From: Luteitalea sp.
GTDB lineage: Bacteria > Acidobacteriota > Vicinamibacteria > Vicinamibacterales > Vicinamibacteraceae
DNA: 64,000 nt
Reading direction: 5' to 3'
Assembly: GCA_009377605.1 (NCBI GenBank)
Contig: WHTT01000014.1
Coordinates: 1-64,000, forward strand
Both the position numbers and the translations under genes were made by a program. Below, piece by piece: positions 7,453-14,377 of this stretch; the first letter of the stretch is position 1; each line of letters starts with the position of its first letter. The notes beneath the pieces were generated by a model. That model made no database searches. It worked only from the letters and a program-made list of their open reading frames with translations, and was not told where the DNA came from.

Positions 7453-9096
7453 ATGCCGCCAAGAGCGCTGTTCTTCCATGGCCGGCTGCTGGATGTCGAA
7501 GAGGAGCTCGCCAGAGATCCAACGTCGCTCCTGTGCATCGACGGCGCGAGCGTCTTTAACGCGAGCTTTCTGCGCGCGGTGATCGAGCACAGCAATCGTG
7601 AGGAGCTGTATCTTCCACGATTGTCCGGCTCGACGGATCCTGTCGCCCACATCCCAGCCTGGGCAAGGCCACACGCCAAACGGCTGCGATGGATCGACGG
7701 TGACGAATTGCGAGATGTGCTGCGGCGTCGGCAGCTTGTGTTGATGGCGCCCGATCCGTATCTGTGGACGCTCGCCTGTGTCCGCGCGCAGGTGGACGCC
7801 CATGCGTCACCGATCACCGGCGTAATTCACGCCATTCAACCGATCAAACTTGCAAGCTGGCTCAGCAGCCGGATGATGCAACTGCTCCATGAAGCGGATG
7901 CGTTGGTCTGTACGAGCGTGGCAGGCCGGTCAGCCGTGGAGAAGATTGTCGAGGCGCTTCCCACGGCGCTTCGCGGTGCGGAGCGCATCCCATTTCGTAC
8001 TCCAATCATCCCTCTCGGTATCGAGCCTCGGTTGTGCGAAGAACCTGGAAGAGCCAGTGGAGATCAAGAAGCGCGGCCGATCTCGCTGCTCTACGTGGGC
8101 CGCCTGTCCGATACGAACAAAGCGGACCTCGTGCCGATGTTGCTGGCGTTGGGGGATGTGGCTCGGCAGAGGTCTGTTCGACTGACGATAGCTGGCGACG
8201 ACCGAGCGCGGCAGTGCGCCCCTGTGCTCCGTGCGATCGGTGCTGAACTGGGGCTGTCCGAAGTGCTCACGGTCGTGCCAAACGCGAACCACGAGAAAAA
8301 GTGGAAGCTGCTACGCCACGCCGACATCTTTGTATCCCCCGTCGACAACGTACAAGAGACGTTTGGCCTCAGCCTTCTGGAGGCCATGCTGGCGGGGCTT
8401 CCGGTGGTTGCGTCAGACTGGAGCGGCTACCGAGACATTGTCGTACATGGCAGGACAGGCTTTCTCGTACCCACCATGATCGGACGGGCGGATCGAGGAG
8501 ACGAGGGTATCGATATCGCAGGATCATGGCAGCGGAACGCCGAGATGGCCGCGGTCACCTACGTGGACTTCGATTCGTGGAAGCATTACGTTACGCAGCT
8601 CGTGGACGATGCGGAGCTTCGGTCGCGGATGGGCCGTGAGGGACGACGACGCGTGCTCGCCGAGTTCAGCTGGCGAGGCGTCATTGGTGCCTATGAGGCG
8701 CTCTGGACGGAGCTGGAGGCCGGCGCGAAACGGCTGCGGTGTGGCGATCGCCTGCGCCCAAGCTTGCGATTTCATGACGTCTTCGAACACTACGCGAGCG
8801 CGATGCTGGACGATGCCTCGCCGCTGTACTGCCCGGGAGACGACCTCATCCCGAGCCGCGTCGCGCTGGCACGTCGATGGAGAGACACCGCACACGCTGG
8901 ACTACTGGAGGTCCTGTCGCATGTCTGCAGGCGGCCGGGCCTCAGCATCGTGGAGCTGGAGCGAACAACAGGCAAGGCGCGGGACGAGCTGCGAATGGCG
9001 GTGATGCGCCTACTCAAGTACGGCGCCCTGCGAAATGGCGGTCCTCGAGCATGTTCGACCCGGTCGCCTTACGCATCAACGACGGCACGGCCGTAA
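7453..9096 (+). CDS. GT4-type glycosyltransferase with C-terminal winged-helix-like tail
   Basis: 547 residues. The GT-B fold donor half is seen in LLYVGRLSDTNKADLVPMLL and in the E-x7-E motif of ETFGLSLLEAMLAGLPVVAS, which binds the nucleotide sugar. The N-terminal acceptor half is unusual in sequence. The last 75 or so residues (LLEVLSHVCRRPGLSIVELE, then ALRNGG) resemble a winged helix, which is not usual in this family. GAGCGAGGG precedes the start. The neighbours are a small unknown gene (divergent) and a second glycosyltransferase running convergently. The acceptor cannot be told from sequence: surface polysaccharide or a peptide from the nearby clusters are both open. Confidence 0.8.
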   Translation: MPPRALFFHGRLLDVEEELARDPTSLLCIDGASVFNASFLRAVIEHSNREELYLPRLSGSTDPVAHIPAWARPHAKRLRWIDGDELRDVLRRRQLVLMAPDPYLWTLACVRAQVDAHASPITGVIHAIQPIKLASWLSSRMMQLLHEADALVCTSVAGRSAVEKIVEALPTALRGAERIPFRTPIIPLGIEPRLCEEPGRASGDQEARPISLLYVGRLSDTNKADLVPMLLALGDVARQRSVRLTIAGDDRARQCAPVLRAIGAELGLSEVLTVVPNANHEKKWKLLRHADIFVSPVDNVQETFGLSLLEAMLAGLPVVASDWSGYRDIVVHGRTGFLVPTMIGRADRGDEGIDIAGSWQRNAEMAAVTYVDFDSWKHYVTQLVDDAELRSRMGREGRRRVLAEFSWRGVIGAYEALWTELEAGAKRLRCGDRLRPSLRFHDVFEHYASAMLDDASPLYCPGDDLIPSRVALARRWRDTAHAGLLEVLSHVCRRPGLSIVELERTTGKARDELRMAVMRLLKYGALRNGGPRACSTRSPYASTTARP

Positions 9097-9106
9097 CGAC
9101 CGTCCG

Positions 9107-10090
9107 CTAGGGACGTGCGGCCAAGGTCTCCAAGCGAAGGATGGCTCTCCAGGCAGCTTCAACGCTCGCCCGATGTGCGTGCGGCGCATATGGCCTGGCC
9201 CGCTCCTGTCCCAGCCGAGCCAGCTCTTCGAAGCGCCGTGGTGCTTCCGGACGCCTGCTCACGGCATCCTCGATCAGCTGGGTAACCCCGGCCAGGTCTC
9301 CCCACTCGAAAAGCGCCGCAGACGGAAGAATCTCCTGAAGGCTGCCGTTGCGAAAGCCGACCACAACGCACCCACACGCCATGGCTTCTAGCGCAACACG
9401 TCCCAGGCCCTCCTCGGCGCTGAAGAAGACCACGACGAGCGATTCCTGAAGCGTCTGTGCCAGCGCTCCTTCGCCCATGTTCGTGAGCGGCAGCCAGCTC
9501 ACATCCGATGCTTCATTGAGACCTACCGCGGCACGGGACGCGACGATACGGCGCAGGGCTTCAACTGACTGGCGACACTTCGGAACGAAAGCAATCTGTC
9601 GTCGACGCCCCACCCATGGCTTGAAGCCGAAGACGGCCGTGTCAATATGTGGGACAACTCTGATCACAGCGACCTGGGGGTACGCCAATCGCAGGTGCCG
9701 TGCATTGTGTTCGGACATCGCGAGAACGGCCAGAACGTCCGGGTGCCTGTATGGATCTCTGTCCTGGCAGTTCTCGAGGCTTGAAAACCCGCGCCAGAGG
9801 CTCTTGTTGAAGATGATCTTTCGCCCTCGGTACTCTAGGATCCGCGCGCCGAGATCCTCGGGCAACACGACATAATCGCGCTCACAATTCATCAGGCGCG
9901 CGGCCGTTCGCCAGTCGATGACACGCGTAGCATTGTCGAACCAGGTGAGCCTGAACCCTGGCCGATCATGAACGATGTACGCCTCGTATCCGAGGTCGTT
10001 CAGCGCATCGACATGCTTGTAGGTATCCTTCTGACCCCCAACCTGATGCTGATGGCTGTAGCAATGGCAGAATACCTTACACGTCGGCAT
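9107..10090 (-). CDS. GT4-type glycosyltransferase
   Basis: 327 residues starting MPTCKVFCHCYSHQHQVGGQ. The Rossmann-like N-terminal half includes KDTYKHVDALNDLGYEAYIV. The C-terminal half has the retaining GT-B signature E-x7-E in EEGLGRVALEAMACGCVVVG. The gene overlaps the 3' end of the radical SAM gene by 14 bases in the same direction, so the two are almost certainly one operon and translationally coupled. It ends 10 bases from the convergent end of the other glycosyltransferase gene. The substrate is unknown. Confidence 0.8.
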   Translation of the reverse strand: MPTCKVFCHCYSHQHQVGGQKDTYKHVDALNDLGYEAYIVHDRPGFRLTWFDNATRVIDWRTAARLMNCERDYVVLPEDLGARILEYRGRKIIFNKSLWRGFSSLENCQDRDPYRHPDVLAVLAMSEHNARHLRLAYPQVAVIRVVPHIDTAVFGFKPWVGRRRQIAFVPKCRQSVEALRRIVASRAAVGLNEASDVSWLPLTNMGEGALAQTLQESLVVVFFSAEEGLGRVALEAMACGCVVVGFRNGSLQEILPSAALFEWGDLAGVTQLIEDAVSRRPEAPRRFEELARLGQERARPYAPHAHRASVEAAWRAILRLETLAARP

Positions 10091-11414
10091 AGGGAGAGAT
10101 GGCCTCGTCGAAGAAGCAGTCCTCGTTTTGCCAGCTCGATCGATGGCTGCGTGGGCGATAGCGGGAAACGAGATGGTCTCTGTGCTGCCGCAGATCTTCG
10201 GCCGATAGCGCGCACGTTCTCACTTCGTACGCGGTCTGGCCACCCTTTATCCCATAGGCGCCGGTGATCTCACCATCGGAGCCGGCCGGACGGAGCTGCA
10301 AGTCGATCGCAGTTCCATGATCGAGCGCCTGGCGGATGGCGGTTCCCCGGAACGGCATGTAGACGGCACACTGGAAATCGTCGATGCCAGAGTCCCTGAT
10401 GAAGGCTTCCGTTTCGGCAAGCGTGCCCGCATTCTCGCCTGGAAGGCCCAGCAGGATGAAAGCCTTGACCTGGATGCCATATTTCTTTGCATACCGCACC
10501 GTCTGGTAGTTCTGCTCAACCGTGCAACGCTTCTGCACGTTGTCGAGGATGCGTTGACTGCCAGACTCGGCGCCGAAGGCGACCTCCACGCAGCCCGTGT
10601 TGGCAAGGAGCTGCGCCATGTCCTCGCCCCACTTGGTGAAGTATCGCGCCTGGGCGTTGCAGCGATACCAGAGCTCGCGCTTCGAGAGCTGCTGGCAAAT
10701 GGGCTGGATCTTCGGGAGCGAGATGGCGAAGAGATCGTCGAAGATGTAGACCGCACGCCAGCCGGCGGCACGAATATCGTCCAACTGGTGCCCAATGCTG
10801 TCCAGGCTCGACCATCTGACCGCCGTCAGCGCCTCCTCGCAGAAGGTGCATCGCTCGGGGCAGCCGCGCGCCGTCATGAGCGTGGTCGCCGGGCGCCCGC
10901 AGAGCAGATACCGATAACGCCGCAGGATCTGGATGGCGTTGTCGCTGGTTCGATCAGGTCTCGGTTGAGTGGCGATCTCCTCTCGCGTGAGCACGCTCGA
11001 GAGGGTGCGGCTGCTGGCTTGGCCGGCGAGAATGGCCACGAGCGCCTTCTCGCCATCGAGCGGAACCAGAAAGTCGAAGACCGGCTCTCTTGCCAGATCC
11101 TGCCAGTAGTGCTTCACGTGCGGGCCGCCCGCAATGACGGTGGTTCTAGGCGACGCCGCTTTGATGGCTGCCGCCAGTCGAAGTGCCTCGTGTCGCTGGG
11201 GCGTCATGATGCTGATACCCACCGCGTCGTAATCGCGCACCCACGCGAGGTGTTCGACGTCGTAATCGTCATCGCCGACGATGACCCGTGTGTCTGGCAG
11301 ATAGCGCTCCACATAACTCTTCAGGTAGAAGTTTGCCAGCGGCGGATACACTTTCGCATCGTCGAGAAATGGGCTTCGGCAACTCAAGAGGAGGAGATTG
11401 CTGGCTGGAAGCAT
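10077..11414 (-). CDS. B12-binding-domain radical SAM protein
   Basis: About 445 residues from MLPASNLLLLSCRSPFLDDA; an in-frame codon 36 bases upstream exists but adds nothing like the family. The N-terminal cobalamin-binding-like Rossmann domain spans about 5-140 (VGISIMTPQRHEALRLAAAI, VIAGGPHVKHY). The radical SAM core carries the 4Fe-4S motif in ARGCPERCTFCEE and a GAESGSQRILDNVQK segment typical of the class. Family members do methylations or carbon skeleton chemistry on lipids, antibiotics and RiPPs. It is coupled to the glycosyltransferase at 9107-10090. Its upstream region resembles that of the small unknown gene at 6686-7129, which suggests a shared regulon. Confidence 0.85.
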   Translation of the reverse strand: MLPASNLLLLSCRSPFLDDAKVYPPLANFYLKSYVERYLPDTRVIVGDDDYDVEHLAWVRDYDAVGISIMTPQRHEALRLAAAIKAASPRTTVIAGGPHVKHYWQDLAREPVFDFLVPLDGEKALVAILAGQASSRTLSSVLTREEIATQPRPDRTSDNAIQILRRYRYLLCGRPATTLMTARGCPERCTFCEEALTAVRWSSLDSIGHQLDDIRAAGWRAVYIFDDLFAISLPKIQPICQQLSKRELWYRCNAQARYFTKWGEDMAQLLANTGCVEVAFGAESGSQRILDNVQKRCTVEQNYQTVRYAKKYGIQVKAFILLGLPGENAGTLAETEAFIRDSGIDDFQCAVYMPFRGTAIRQALDHGTAIDLQLRPAGSDGEITGAYGIKGGQTAYEVRTCALSAEDLRQHRDHLVSRYRPRSHRSSWQNEDCFFDEAISPYADV

Positions 11415-11514
11415 CGGAACGCCCTGGCGACAGTGAGACACGATTCCCACGCGCCGGTTCGAAGTGCGGATTCGCGCGACGGGCCGGTTCAGCGGACGTC
11501 TCTACGTTCGCGCG

Positions 11515-11640
11515 GTGACAACTCTCGAAGAGGTGATGCCGCAATAGAGGTGCGTCGTGTACCGATGATCAGGCGTGGCGCATACTCAATGGCACCTGCC
11601 GTGCACGTCTTGGCACAAGTGTGTGATTGTGTCCGGCTGA
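11515..11640. promoter_or_regulatory. Upstream block B of the radical SAM operon
   Basis: Read on the minus strand it carries GGTACA, then CGCACCTC, then TTGCGGCAT, matching block A at 7195-7310. It also has two GTGCCA copies in direct orientation about 21 bases apart. On the plus strand 11590-11605 reads TGGCACCTGCCGTGCA, close to a sigma-54 consensus with correct spacing, but no sense gene follows it. Shared regulation of the two minus-strand genes downstream of blocks A and B is inference. Confidence 0.45.
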
Positions 11641-11693
11641 TTGATGTGCTGCGATCGGTGATGCCCTTGCTGACACGCCACTAGCGGTCGCAC

Positions 11694-12671
11694 CTATCGG
11701 CGCACGAGGATCGCGCCGGTGTCGCGGCGTTTGAGAAGGCGATAGAGCTGATGTCGAGAGAGACCGAGCTCGGCAGCGGCAGCTCCCCGTCTGAAGCCGT
11801 TCCGTTCCAGAGCCGCTTGAACTTCAGCAGAGGAAGGGGGGCGGTCGAGGACCGTGGTGGAATGCCCGGGCAGCCGATGCGGCGCGCCCCCTGTCGCGCC
11901 GAAGTCCTCCGGGAGGTGCTCGCGCGCCAGCAGCACCTCGCCTCCGGCAGCGACGATCATGCGCTCGAGCGTGTTCTCCAACTCCCGGACGTTGCCTGGC
12001 CAGTGGTAGCGGACGAAGAGCTCGAAGACTCCCGGCTCGAGCGCCGGAACCGAACGGCTCTTGCGCTCAGCAAAGCGCTTGAGAATCGCTTCAACCAACT
12101 TCCACAGATCACTCGCGCCGCGCCGGCGCAGGGGCGGCACGCGCAGCTCATACACCTTGAGCCGGTAGTACAGATCCTCCCGGAACCGCCCACGCGCCTT
12201 CGCCCGCGTGAGGTCGACGTGTGTCGCCGCAATCACGCGAACGTCGAAGGGGATCTCGTGTCGGCCGCCCACTCGCTGCACCGTGCGCTGCTGGAGTGCC
12301 CGCAGGAGCTTCATCTGAAGGTCGGGTATCAAGTCGCCGACCTCGTCCAGGAACACGGTCCCACCGTTGGCCCGCTCGAACGGTCCGGGCTGGTCGTCGA
12401 GCGCACCGGTGAACGCACCTCGCACATGGCCAAAGAGCTCATCCTCGACCAAGGTCGGGGAGAGGCCGGCGCAGTTGACCACCACGAAGCGAGCTCGGTG
12501 GCGCGGCGAAGCGCGATGAATGCCGTGTGCGACGCGCTCCTTTCCCGTGCCTGACTCGCCGACAATCAGGACGGTGACGTCCGCATCGCGCGCAACACGC
12601 TGCATGTGTTGCTTCAGCGCGCAGATCTCCGCCGAGCCACCATCCACTTCCGGAAAGGGATCGTCCGGCAT
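11694..12671 (-). CDS. Sigma-54-dependent transcription activator (AAA+ plus Fis-type HTH)
   Basis: About 325 residues from the ATG complementary to 12669-12671 (MPDDPFPEVDGG), preceded by GGCGGAG; an upstream codon at 12737 would add 22 basic residues. The AAA+ domain is complete: Walker A GESGTGKE, the sigma-54 contact loop GAFTGA, Walker B in GGTVFLDEVGDL, and the arginine-finger region in FREDLYYRLKV. The C-terminal HTH is Fis-like (EVQAALERNGFRRGAAAAEL, then GLSRHQLYRLLKRR). There is no receiver, FHA, GAF or PAS domain, so any signal must act through another protein or through its expression level. A near-perfect sigma-54 promoter sits about 1 kb away, before the lasso operon, making this the obvious candidate activator. 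Confidence 0.9.
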   Translation of the reverse strand: MPDDPFPEVDGGSAEICALKQHMQRVARDADVTVLIVGESGTGKERVAHGIHRASPRHRARFVVVNCAGLSPTLVEDELFGHVRGAFTGALDDQPGPFERANGGTVFLDEVGDLIPDLQMKLLRALQQRTVQRVGGRHEIPFDVRVIAATHVDLTRAKARGRFREDLYYRLKVYELRVPPLRRRGASDLWKLVEAILKRFAERKSRSVPALEPGVFELFVRYHWPGNVRELENTLERMIVAAGGEVLLAREHLPEDFGATGGAPHRLPGHSTTVLDRPPSSAEVQAALERNGFRRGAAAAELGLSRHQLYRLLKRRDTGAILVRR

Positions 12672-12809
12672 GTGCATCTCCGCCGAGGGGCACCCCCCGG
12701 CCATGAGTGCAGAACGCCGGATCCGCCGAAAACGCACACTACGGTTCAGCTGGCGATGTGATTTTCTTCTTCGGCACCACAGATCGCCCGGGCCACCGCC
12801 TCGTGAGAC

Positions 12810-13217
12810 CTACGGCCCGCGGCTCAGGTACACGAACACGAGACCGAAGGAGAGACCGGCGTAGTAGTACGCGGTGTCGGAGGCGGCCTGCACCTGTCCG
12901 GCCGCGGTCTCGATGTCGTCTCGTTGCTCCAAGGTCAAGCCGGCCGCCTTCAAGGCCTTGCGCCACGCGGCGCGCGCATCGCCGAACTCGAGATGCGCAC
13001 GTGCAACAGACTCGATGGCCGCGAAGAGCTCGGGCTCGCTGCGCGCACCCGGATCGAAGATGCCGCGTGAGGGCACTTGGCGCATGGCGAGCGCGATGAG
13101 CTCGGACAGCGCCTCCGCGTGGCCGCGAGGACACTCGAGCTCGGCGGCGCGAACGACCCGGTGCAGCGTCGGATGCCAGTCCGCCAGGGCGCGGGAACGT
13201 GAAAGACGATGACGCAT
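12810..13217 (-). CDS. Unknown protein with C-terminal membrane segment
   Basis: 135 residues; GGGGGTCGC precedes the ATG. The body is helical and charged (ELECPRGHAEALSELIALAM, then SVARAHLEFGDARAAWRKAL). The last 20 residues are hydrophobic and aromatic (AYYYAGLSFGLVFVYL), suggesting a single membrane anchor. I do not recognise a family. It lies between the sigma-54 activator gene (same strand, about 140 bases downstream) and the lasso promoter region (divergent), so a sensory role upstream of the activator, which lacks its own sensor domain, is conceivable; this is inference from position. Confidence 0.6.
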   Translation of the reverse strand: MRHRLSRSRALADWHPTLHRVVRAAELECPRGHAEALSELIALAMRQVPSRGIFDPGARSEPELFAAIESVARAHLEFGDARAAWRKALKAAGLTLEQRDDIETAAGQVQAASDTAYYYAGLSFGLVFVYLSRGP

Positions 13218-13498
13218 GCGACCCCCTGACCCTCATTGGTTGACGGGTGAGGCCTGGTCGTGCGTATCGCCCGCGCGGCCGGGCCGTTCTTTTTGTACGG
13301 ATGCCCGCTGTTGGGCCAGTGGGTCGCCGAGCGCCTGTCGTGTTTGCCCCCGGCGGTCTGAGCACGAAGATGCCGGACGGGCGGCGATCGCGGCGAGTAG
13401 AAGGAACAGCGGACGACGAGAGCGTAGCGCGCGCCAGGGGCGAAGACAAGGGAAAAGGTCGTGCCAACTTTTGATATCCTCGCTTCCTCGGCGCGATA

Positions 13499-13526
13499 AC
13501 GGCCGCCTCGGCGAGGCGGCCCTACC
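13499..13526. repeat. Half copy of a dispersed palindromic repeat
   Basis: It contains GGCCGCCTCGGCGAGGCGGCC, slightly trimmed here as GCCGCCTCGGCGAGGCGGC, followed by CCTACC. The same palindrome ends the copy at 48526-48608, and related units occur at 33714-33866. Here it lies upstream of the lasso promoter. Confidence 0.6.
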
Positions 13527-13544
13527 ATGATGGGCCTGGTCATG

Positions 13545-13574
13545 GTGCGCGCATGCGCGCGCATGCGCGCGCAC
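13545..13574. repeat. 30-base alternating purine-pyrimidine tract
   Basis: The run begins GTGCGCGCATGCGCGC and ends GCGCGCAC, with two ATG-centred dyads inside. Every step alternates purine and pyrimidine, a pattern prone to Z-form DNA. It ends 65 bases before the sigma-54 promoter of the lasso operon, about where an activator-binding site would be expected. Confidence 0.7.
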
Positions 13575-13639
13575 CGAGTGCGGGTGCTGTCCAGCGCTTC
13601 CTGATCTCGAATTCATTGGTCGGACTCGGCACCGAGCGA

Positions 13640-13655
13640 TGGCACGCGTGTTGCC
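13640..13655 (+). promoter_or_regulatory. Sigma-54 (-24/-12) promoter of the lasso operon
   Basis: TGGCACGCGTGTTGCC matches the TGGCACGNNNNTTGCW consensus at all fixed positions except the last base, with the correct GG-to-GC distance. Taking the C at 13654 as -12 puts the transcript start near 13666. That gives a 13-base leader with GGGAG ahead of the ATG at 13679. A sigma-54 activator gene without its own sensor domain lies about 1 kb upstream on the other strand. Confidence 0.8.
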
Positions 13656-13678
13656 TCCTGCCAGCGGGAGTGACTGGC

Positions 13679-13957
13679 ATGAACGAGGATCGCGTATCCG
13701 TATCGCCGGCCGTGCGAGCGTCGATTTCCGGAGATGGCCTTGTGCTCCTGGACGTGCATGGTGGTCTCCTCTTGACGTCGAATCCGGTTGGCGCACGGAT
13801 CTGGCGGCTGCTCGAACAGCAATGGACGCCTCTCGAGATCGCGCACCAACTGGTCGAGGAATGCGACGTTCCTCTCGAGCGCGTGCATCACGACGTGACA
13901 GCATTCGTCTCGGCGCTCGTGAAGCTGGGTCTGGCGACCGAGGAGGTGACGAGGTGA
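13679..13957 (+). CDS. Lasso-peptide RRE protein (B1, PqqD-like)
   Basis: 92 residues starting MNEDRVSVSPAVRASISGDG, with GGGAG eight bases before the ATG. The sequence has the PqqD/RRE winged-helix pattern: a beta hairpin (LVLLDVHGGLLLTSNPVGAR), then IWRLLEQQWTPLEIAHQLVE, then a helical pair ending VSALVKLGLATEE. In lasso systems this domain binds the precursor leader and hands it to the protease. The stop codon overlaps the GTG start of the protease gene (GTGA), so B1 and B2 are a split version of the fused B protein found in some Proteobacteria. Confidence 0.9.
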   Translation: MNEDRVSVSPAVRASISGDGLVLLDVHGGLLLTSNPVGARIWRLLEQQWTPLEIAHQLVEECDVPLERVHHDVTAFVSALVKLGLATEEVTR

Positions 13958-14358
13958 CGCGGCGCGCCGTGCGCCAGGCCCACCGGCTCGCCATACTGAC
14001 CGGCCACGCATGGCTCGGTCTCGTCGCGTTCGACGTTGCGCGGCTGGCTGGGTTCGCTCGCCTACACGAGTCGCTGCGTCGCTATCGGGCGCGCCGCCGC
14101 GAGGGTGATGGTCCTGGCATCGACGACCTGGTTTGGGCGATCGATGAAGCCTGCGTCTGGTACGTGAAGCGTGCGGCCTGCTTACAGCGCTCGGCAGTTG
14201 CGACCTGGCTGCTCCGGCGGCATGGCTTTGCCGCGGAGCTGGTCATCGGATATCGGCCGATTCCATTCGAGTCGCACGCCTGGGTGGAAGTAGATGGCCT
14301 GGTCGTCAACGACCGGCCGCAATACAAGAAGTTCTTTGCGGTGTTGGAACGTCTCTGA
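13954..14358 (+). CDS. Lasso-peptide leader protease (B2, transglutaminase-like)
   Basis: 134 residues from a GTG that overlaps the B1 stop; AGGAGG lies just upstream. The typical lasso B2 catalytic residues are visible: Cys76 in RAACLQRSAVATWLLRRHG, His108 in SHAWVEVDG and Asp120 in VVNDRP. The enzyme removes the leader peptide from the precursor, using ATP indirectly through the cyclase complex. Length and motifs match the split B2 family. It is followed after 19 bases by the cyclase gene. Confidence 0.9.
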   Translation: MTRRAVRQAHRLAILTGHAWLGLVAFDVARLAGFARLHESLRRYRARRREGDGPGIDDLVWAIDEACVWYVKRAACLQRSAVATWLLRRHGFAAELVIGYRPIPFESHAWVEVDGLVVNDRPQYKKFFAVLERL

Positions 14359-14377
14359 TTCCTGGAAGCGGTGAGTC

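Noticed and set aside
11535-11555. GCACCTCTATTGC on the minus strand upstream of the radical SAM gene
   Set aside because: The -12 half fits sigma-54 but the nearly invariant -24 GG is CG.
11590-11605. TGGCACCTGCCGTGCA on the plus strand, sigma-54-like with correct spacing
   Set aside because: No sense gene follows; it points into the 3' end of the activator gene. It is kept only as part of upstream block B.
13545-13574. Alternating tract considered as a CRISPR or tandem repeat
   Set aside because: It is one simple-sequence run without repeat-spacer structure; no CRISPR array was seen anywhere in the window.
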